From: Chrysomallon squamiferum
Lineage: Eukaryota; Mollusca; Gastropoda; Neomphalida; Peltospiridae
Direction: 5' to 3'
Assembly (NCBI GenBank): GCA_012295275.1
Contig: CM022669.1
Location: 17,410,172-17,472,171, forward strand
DNA: 62,000 nt
The translations under genes and the position numbers were made by a program. The notes beneath the pieces were generated by a model. The model searched no databases, was not told the DNA's origin, and worked only from the letters and a program-made list of their open reading frames with translations. Shown in pieces: positions 41,929 through 62,000 of the stretch; position 1 is the first letter of the stretch, and every line of letters starts with the position of its first letter.

Positions 41929-43791
41929 CTGAGATAAAATTCCAGAGAAACAATAAAACAATCAGCAATACAAAAAACCCCAACCTTAGACATTCACCAT
42001 TGTTTTGGTTTTCTCCTTTTTTTTCCCCCACAAGAAATTTAAAAAGCAGTGTATATTCTGATAACTTTTCATTCCATCATTTTTTCTTGCATTTTTTAAT
42101 TTTAACAACATACTCTGTCACTGTCAGGTGTCACTGTGGACACACATTTGACATCTAATTGTCTCATTAACATGCAGGCCAGGCTGACATTCCTTTTCCA
42201 TTTCCATTTTCTTCAGATGCCAAAGCTGGCGCTGCATGCTGTTCTGGTGACGGAGATGAAATCCTGAAATTCTGTCCAAGTTTCAAAGTTGTGCAACTAT
42301 TAGAACAGGCAATTAAAAAAAAAACATATTAAAAAATTAATTTGTTATTATGTTGTAAATGTAATTATAAGAAAGACAACTGATTATATGATGCATAATT
42401 TTATTCTGACTTTGGGAAATTTGTTTTTGAGGCAGAAGCCAGGCACCAAAAATTATGGGAATCCAGGCAATGTTTTGATTAAAGTTACAAAATATTGTTA
42501 CTTATTTTTTTTTTTTTTTTTTTTGAATAACACAACTAACTGACTAATTATTATTTAAATATTATATTTCTTCTTTTTTGTCTTCAGGGTTTATTACCAC
42601 AAGAGGCTTGTAATAAAACAGTAACAGAAATCCTAGAAAGGTTAGACAAACTGGGCAGAGACCCTTTTGAACTGGCTGTCATTGCTGTAGACATGAAGGT
42701 GAGACAAAGAGAGAGAAAAACAAAAGCTAACATTATAAACAGTGTTTATAAAATCACATTTATAAGGTACATTTCAAACACATGCATACAAACAGACAGA
42801 CAGACAGAAAACACACAAACAGACAGACAGACAGAGACACAAACACACACACACACACACACTGCAAAGGCTGCTGAAATTGGCACTCCATATAAGCTTT
42901 TTCTTTTTTCTTAATTCTTTCTTTATTATTTTAAATAACATATATGATGTGTATTAAAATGTACAAAAACTAATATATGATTTATTTTAAACCTTATTAT
43001 ATCAAACTGCACTGAAATGAAACAGTACATCCTCATCATATATTATAAATTATTTCATTTATTGCTCTCAAATTGAGTTTTTATATTTTTGATTTATTAT
43101 TATTATCATTGTATTTATTTATTTATTTGATTTATTATTATTATTTTTTTTGATAATTGTTCACAACCAAATTTATTATATTTATAATAAGTAAATTCTT
43201 TGAAATAACTTTAAAATACTGTAGTTATGCTCTTGTAATTCAAGGGAGGCTACCAACATAACTTTTATTTCCTTTTCAACAAAGTAAGAGTTATCTCAAA
43301 GTTATTTAAAAAATGCTCTACGTGAAATTTTATTTCGTTATTGACCTTTCAAAAGTACTCTTACATGATTATTGTTAACATTAATTAAATATATTATTAA
43401 TGCTCTTTTTCTTGTTTAAAAGCTATTAAATACACACTCGTTCAATATCCCGAAATTTTCCAATAAAATTTGGTAGCGAATTACAAAAACTTGAAATGCT
43501 TATAAGTTATTACCTACCTGGTTAATTAAAAATAATAAATAAATATAGCTGGTTCTATATTTATGAGATATGTTTTAGGCACATATTTGATATGTTAGAC
43601 AGGCTAAATAACCAATGTAAACCAGTAAATATATAAATTTATTACAGGGTAACTTCGGAGCGGCTTCCACACTAACAACATGGAAGGATGAAATCTCAGG
43701 ACAGAAGTATAACGGTTTTCCTTACGTTGTTTGGACGGAAGGAATGAAAGAAGTCGAAGTTAGAGTTCAAGACGCATGCGTGATCAAATAA
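37730..43791 (+). CDS. AGA: Aspartylglucosaminidase-like Ntn hydrolase, one-base frame break in exon 2
   Basis: N4-(beta-N-acetylglucosaminyl)-L-asparaginase cleaves the Asn-GlcNAc link of glycoproteins, normally in lysosomes. Exons: 37730-37844, 39070-39203, 40085-40208, 40744-40831, 41274-41354, 42217-42308, 42588-42698, 43648-43791 (stop TAA). Family landmarks in order: TWTF, DAVEAGI, TVGLG, AIMNG, ISRPVSVAKAVME, the autocleavage site HDTLGV with nucleophile Thr (about 140), RVGDSALPGCGLYAD, AACCSGDGDEI, FGAAS. Apart from exon 2 all phases fit. Exon 2 carries one extra base near 39111, without which the protein would be about 295 residues. The ATG follows an in-frame TAA, and no signal peptide is visible. 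The gene is either a recent pseudogene or a true gene with a sequence error. Confidence 0.87.
37990..38070. repeat. (CA)n microsatellite
   Basis: Long CA tract in AGA-like intron 1. Confidence 0.93.
38232..38272. repeat. (ATT)n microsatellite
   Basis: Pure trinucleotide tract in AGA-like intron 1. Confidence 0.93.
38868..39058. repeat. (CA)n/(CATA)n compound microsatellite next to AGA exon 2
   Basis: CA, CATA and TA units extend to within 12 bases of the exon 2 acceptor at 39069, taking the place of a normal polypyrimidine tract except for TTTCTTTGTTTCAG. Confidence 0.92.
39070..39203 (+). pseudogene. AGA: AGA-like exon 2 with a one-base insertion
   Basis: The upstream frame reads EVEKSHNISTVGLG, then RGKKCRR and a TAA at 39132-39134. 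The family-like continuation GGRNAEGNLEQDAAIMNG is in the next frame, entered if one A at 39111 is removed. The exon is 134 bases; 133 would fit both flanking phases exactly. Other visible donors of exon 1 do not rescue the frame without adding a stop or removing conserved residues. Confidence 0.75.
41880..41930. repeat. (AAT)n microsatellite
   Basis: Pure trinucleotide tract in AGA-like intron 5. Confidence 0.94.
42309..42587 (+). other. GC-AG intron 6 of the AGA-like gene
   Basis: Exon 6 ends GAACAG and the intron starts GCAATT; the acceptor is TTCAG. The joined frame VVQLLEQGLLPQEAC matches the family across the junction, and no GT donor keeps it. It contains a T run near 42504-42524. Confidence 0.75.
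42790..42862. repeat. (ACAG)n/(CA)n compound microsatellite
   Basis: CAGA tetranucleotide units followed by CA units in AGA-like intron 7. Confidence 0.9.
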
Positions 43792-43792
43792 A
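43787..43792 (+). terminator. AATAAA overlapping the AGA-like stop codon
   Basis: AATAAA covers the TAA stop (43789-43791). If it is the used signal, the 3' UTR would be only a few tens of bases. Confidence 0.3.
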
Positions 43793-45522
43793 ATTTTAAA
43801 CTGTTCTTGATTTATTTGCGATCCAGTTTAACAATTAACAAATGAAAATAATTCCGTGTAAACTCCAGTTATCAGCTATAAAGTATGGAACGAGTGGAAA
43901 TTCGAGCCCATTTCCTGTAAATTCGTTATTACTTTTTCTCATTAATTTCTGGACCAAGAACCGAAGAGATGTTTAAGTAAAAAGAACAGATCAGAAATAT
44001 TTTCAAAATGTATAGCTAACTAAGGGTCTGTTCTTGAACATATAATGCGCTTGCAACAAGCCTAATTGGAATTCACTGAAAACGTAAATAAAAAGTATTA
44101 ATTTTTAGCATTTATTCATTTATAATATTTTTAAAATTAAAATTCTGAATTTGTTCAAAAAACGATAGCCACGAAGCCTAACATCGATTTATTTGCCATT
44201 TTTATAGTTTTTATTACTTTTAATAATGATTCAGTCGGACAAAGTTTTCGATTTTGTAATGTTATCATTCAGATTAGGTAAGTACGAACAGGCATCCTTA
44301 CGGGCTATTTGAAGATTGTAGATAGGTGTAATGAAAGTGCACTAAACAAGGAAAAACGTTTACGTTTATAGGGAAATAATCAAATTAAAATCACTAACTG
44401 AATTTACAGCATGAACCTTCCCATGTGACGATCTTATTTGCTCTTCCAAATCATCCAATAAAATAAATATTAAGTCGTAAGTTCTTTTCCCCGCTCGACT
44501 TGCTGCATAGCACAGGCTTAAATATTATAAAATATACAAACGTACACGAACCCAGAAAGAACAGGCCATTTGTTTTCGAGTGTGTTTTGCATTTTAATAA
44601 TAGTGAAAGTTTTCTAGTCCGACAGAATCATTTTATGCCCAAAAGACATATGCACGTAACTGTATACACATGCCTTTGTGAATAAACAGTTTTGTTTTGC
44701 TTTCATTATACGATTTTATACTGTTGGTTTTGATTTAAATATTTATCAGTTGCATTCCAAGTTATTTTTGAAATAAATCACGTTTTGTATGTATTTATCT
44801 TGTGCATGGAACATACCCCAAGCTGCTCCTAAATAACAAAAGTTTTGTTTAAATACTTTTCTGCATAAAATAACTGTTGGACTAGAAACCTTTCATTTTT
44901 TTTTTTTTTTACTTTATTGCTGTATATTCGTGTCAGTTTGAAGTTAAACTGCCAAAATATGTCCAAACCTGCCCAGGCCTCTCTTATTCCCCATTTTCCA
45001 TGGCTGACTACTGTTTTTTTTTTTTTTTTTATCTGTCTTTCTTTCTTTCTTTCTTTCTTTTTTTTCTCCCTCTATAATGAAATTCATTTTATTTTGACAG
45101 CGCGCCCTCTTTTTCGAAATACAGAACTCGATCTATTAATAAGAATCCTGCATGCTATATGAAGAGTACATCGGCCACAGTTAGCACTACTAACTGCGGT
45201 GTTTGATTTAATTTCTGTAACGATTTAGTTTTTTACATGAACGATGGGTTTAACGAGAGAATAGGCAGGTGTCGATTCTAAGCAAACATAATCGCTTTTC
45301 TACATACCTTAGCAGTTGATATTCAGTAAAGCATTCGTATCGATATATTTGTCTGACAGGTAGTATAATTTCTCTAAGAAAAGAGCATATTTTTTTCCCC
45401 TTTTTTAATTCAGTCATTTAACGCTATAAAAATAAATTCAAACCCACTGCTTTTATGTATTTATTTATTAACTGAATGGTTTAGATAGAAAGAAGCTGGG
45501 TTTATTAACATTAATAAAATAT

Positions 45523-45563
<41 letters not shown>

Positions 45564-47659
45564 TAAAACAAAACAAAACAAAACAAAACAAACAAACAAA
45601 CACAAATACATACACAATCACACAAACACAAACCCCTCCCCAACATGAAACAGGAAATTTGCTGACTAAGCTGAATGCATACTGTCGTTTCGGTGAAAAT
45701 TACATTGTGTTCTCAGGACAGAGATAATAAAATGGGCAACTTTTATTAACGTCGAATACAAATTTAATATTCTGAAGTCTCAGTAATTTCTGATGTTCTG
45801 TAGAAGCAATAATGGGAAAAACTGTTCAAACATTACTAATGTTCGGTCCAAACACATTATCTTTCTTAAACATTCACAACAGAAATATGAAAACCTTTCA
45901 ACGAGGAATTTTGGATTCTCAGATATTTAGACCAGTGTTGTTAGGTAGCTAACGATGTTTAAACACAGGTGCCCTGGAAATAACTAGGTATCTGAACCCA
46001 AACGATAAACGTAGATTTTAATGTTACTGCTAATAACTGAGCTCATTTCTAACCTAGTAAACTGATATACATGCGAATATATAATTAGGAACTGGGTTAA
46101 TAATGAAAAGAATCTCATAACATAATTATCTGAGCCTATTTAATTAAAAATAAAAATAAATAAATAAATAAATAAAAAGCTGATGCATACGTTTAGTACC
46201 TTTTATAACAAAAGTATCATGGAAATGTTTGCGAATATTTAATTAAGAGTGAAAATAATAATAATAATAATTAAACAGAAATTAAAAAAAAAAAAAATAA
46301 ATAAATAAATAAATAAATAAGAGAATAAATATGATATCACATAAATTAAGTATTGTCGTTTTTCATATAATGCAATTTGCAGCAAGAATGCAGCACCCAC
46401 GGTCGGCCAAACCCACATAATTTTTTCATAAGTATCAGTTGCTTAACCCCAGTGGCATTGGCCCTCCAAACCCACAGAAAAACCTTAATCCACTTATTCC
46501 AATTATGCAGACGATAAGATTTCAAGTGCACCTTGACATAAACACGTATTTCAATTGTTATAAAACATTAAAAGAATGTAAATTTTAAAAATCCAGTACA
46601 ATGATACCTTTATGGAATTAAACTTCTAAAATACCAGCGAATTCTGAACGTAAAATAGGACTCTTTTTTTTTTATTTCAATTTTTATTTATTGTTTTATT
46701 TTTTTTTTTTTTTTCTTGTTTTTTTTTCTTTTTTTTTTTTTTTTTTTTTTTTCTGCTACACATGAACACAATCCAAAAATGCAACTTAAAGTTATTCAAT
46801 GCAATTTATGTTTAATTGTGAAACTATGGGAGGGGCAGAATCAGGCGACTCTATTATTATAAAATTATAAAACTTGCAAACACGTGTTTGTCCTTGCCTA
46901 ACCTCAAGGAATACGAGGAAAAAAAAAAAAAAAAAAAAAAACTAAAAATCGCAGTGGACGACGGATCGGATCAAGTTTCGCCCATCAAATCGGATCCGGG
47001 CCATGTATATATTTTTCAATATGTTTCTTTTTACATTCCAAAGAATCGACCACAAAGCTTACTTGTTTACCTAATCCACTGTTTGACGCTGGCAGTCTAC
47101 GAGGGTAATCTGGGCCACGTGTGTGCGGGAAGGCGCCACTCTGCAATCGGGCCAGAGTTCTGGTTGCAGGGGTGAAAGGAAAGATCTTAGCGGTAGCTGA
47201 ACTTTATTCCGCGTTCACTCAGCATAAGGGATAAGGGGATTGGAGTCTGTAACGCTTAGCATGCACATTACAACGGGACAAAACTTCTGTGTACGATTAT
47301 GAAAGTTTATTTTTGAATTTATCTGTCTTTCGAAGCCAAATTATCCAGGGGGACCGACGAAAAGAAAAAACAAAAACAAAAATTAATAAAGAAAGAAAAG
47401 TGTTGGAGAGAGACAGAGGATATATATATATTTATTTTTTTTAAATTTTTTTCCTGCGTTGTAAATAGGTGTTGCATTTAAGCCTTATGTTTTTCCTTCT
47501 TCTTTCAAGATGAATTTCTAAATAGAGAAATTTTATTTGAAAACGTGTGTTTTTATTGACAACGAGAAAAATACTGGTTTTAGTTGTTTCAAGTGCTAGG
47601 TGCTGATATATGCGCTCAGGAGGAAATGCTTGGTTATTTTCGGTAATTTGAAAAAGAAA

Positions 47660-47691
<32 letters not shown>

Positions 47692-47887
47692 GTGTTCGCC
47701 TGTAATTTTGAAAGAAAACTGTGTTTATTAACAACTGTGAACATTTAAGTGATTCGTCCATTGTTTGACAACGTGGACGTCGTGCTCAACTATCGACGAA
47801 GGCAGCATCGTCGCTGATGATACGCCAATTTCCATTAGAAGCTGTGATATACTAACAACGTGTGATACGGCATTAAGAGCTTAGGAG
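43792..47887. other. Intergenic region between the AGA-like gene and fibrillin
   Basis: About 4.1 kb. Microsatellites at 45528-45600 and 46285-46320, and T-rich runs at 46690-46752. A less AT-rich stretch at 46,950-47,290 and 47,760-47,887 probably includes the fibrillin promoter and 5' UTR. No coding exon is recognised. Confidence 0.7.
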
Positions 47888-61197
<13,310 letters not shown>

Positions 61198-61249
61198 GTA
61201 AGTTTATAGCATTAATTTAGAAGAGGTAAGTTAAGTTCTAAACTCTGAG

Positions 61250-62000
61250 TTACCATATATACTTGTGTACAAGGCGACCTTATGTATAAGTCGATGTGTA
61301 TTTTAAGACCAAAAATTGCGTCATTTTAGGTATTACTTGTGTATAAGTCGACTGTAGATTCCAGGCACCGTCACTATTTTTAGACTATTTTTAGTGCCAT
61401 GAAGGCCTACATTGTACGCCTACTGTAACATAACTTGCACGAGCTGTAACTTGGACGAACATACCATAATAACGTAAATGCATGTATTACACGAGCTATA
61501 GCCTAAATGTATCATAAATAGTATCTCTTTAATGTAATAGGTCTAACATGGAGACCTAACTTACCGTTATATTTAGCCGTTCTATGATTTACAAAATTTG
61601 TCGGTAGTGGATATTAATGACGATTGCAATATTATTTCACCAAATTCTTTACAATTAAACAAGTGAGTTTTGTTTATGAAATTAGGACCGATATTTAGTG
61701 CAATTTGGCAGAGAAGTCTGCATTCCTAGATCATTGCAAGACGCCGTAAGGCATAACGCCGTACTGACGGTTTTCTCATTTAAAATGTATTTTTATGTCA
61801 TTAAACGGAAGAATATCATGTTTTACATTCATATTTGGTTTTGTTATTTAATTTTTCAAAAATTTTATACGATAAAATTATATTTTTGAAAAGCTGAAAA
61901 CCGTGATTATTTTAGATGCATCCCGTAGCAAAAAATAGTCAAAATGGCGACTCTTCAGCAACAGCTACAAAAGCATTACCTATGTATAAGTCAACCCCAA
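61250..62000. mobile_element. Unclassified interspersed-repeat candidate with TGTATAAGTCGA motifs
   Basis: ATGTATAAGTCGA near 61281, ATTACTTGTGTATAAGTCGAC at 61332-61352 and ATTACCTATGTATAAGTCAAC at 61975-61995 are direct copies. The enclosed block is less AT-rich than its flanks and contains CpG. No long reading frame is present, so a non-autonomous element or fragment is likely. It may extend past the window. Confidence 0.45.

Noticed and set aside
46888-47175. 95-residue plus-strand frame upstream of fibrillin
   Set aside because: Starts with a Lys run from a poly(A) tract and shows no family motif; the fibrillin start has its own in-frame upstream stop.

Overview
The window is invertebrate animal DNA. 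Its genes are split by many phase-consistent GT-AG introns, intergenic DNA is AT-rich, and microsatellites and minisatellites fill much of the non-coding sequence. All four genes are metazoan families. The repeat style would suit a mollusc or other lophotrochozoan, but that is a guess. No bacterial, viral or CRISPR signal is seen.

Layout. (1) Bases 1-17461, minus strand: 20 coding exons of an LRRK1-type kinase (ankyrin, LRR, Roc GTPase, COR); the kinase domain lies off the left edge. (2) Bases 17462-24458: intergenic, with an inverted repeat next to the first LRRK1 exon and a CpG-containing block at about 19.15-19.79 kb carrying two close CACGTG boxes. (3) Bases 24459-36955, minus strand: a complete 14-exon, 495-residue cytosolic aldehyde dehydrogenase of the ALDH1A type. 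(4) Bases 36956-37729: a 774-base head-to-head promoter interval. (5) Bases 37730-43791, plus strand: an 8-exon aspartylglucosaminidase-like gene with one extra base in exon 2 that breaks the frame. (6) Bases 43792-47887: intergenic. (7) Base 47888 to beyond the right edge, plus strand: the 5' end of a fibrillin (signal peptide, FUN domain, two EGF, hybrid domain 1, two calcium-binding EGF). An interspersed-repeat-like element sits in its last visible intron.

Four points stand out. The same-strand order ALDH1A then LRRK1 is also the human order (ALDH1A3-LRRK1, 15q26.3), so this pair may be an ancient conserved neighbourhood. Three introns carry minisatellites whose unit contains or abuts the real splice site, giving arrays of decoy donors or acceptors; this is the least familiar pattern in the window. 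The aspartylglucosaminidase gene lacks a signal peptide and has a single-base frame break although its other exons look intact. The fibrillin has two, not three, EGF modules before hybrid domain 1.

The four genes are not one pathway. They cover endolysosomal kinase signalling, aldehyde or retinoid oxidation, glycoprotein catabolism and extracellular microfibrils. Exon calls rest on reading-frame phase, splice consensus and family similarity recalled from memory, not on database searches.
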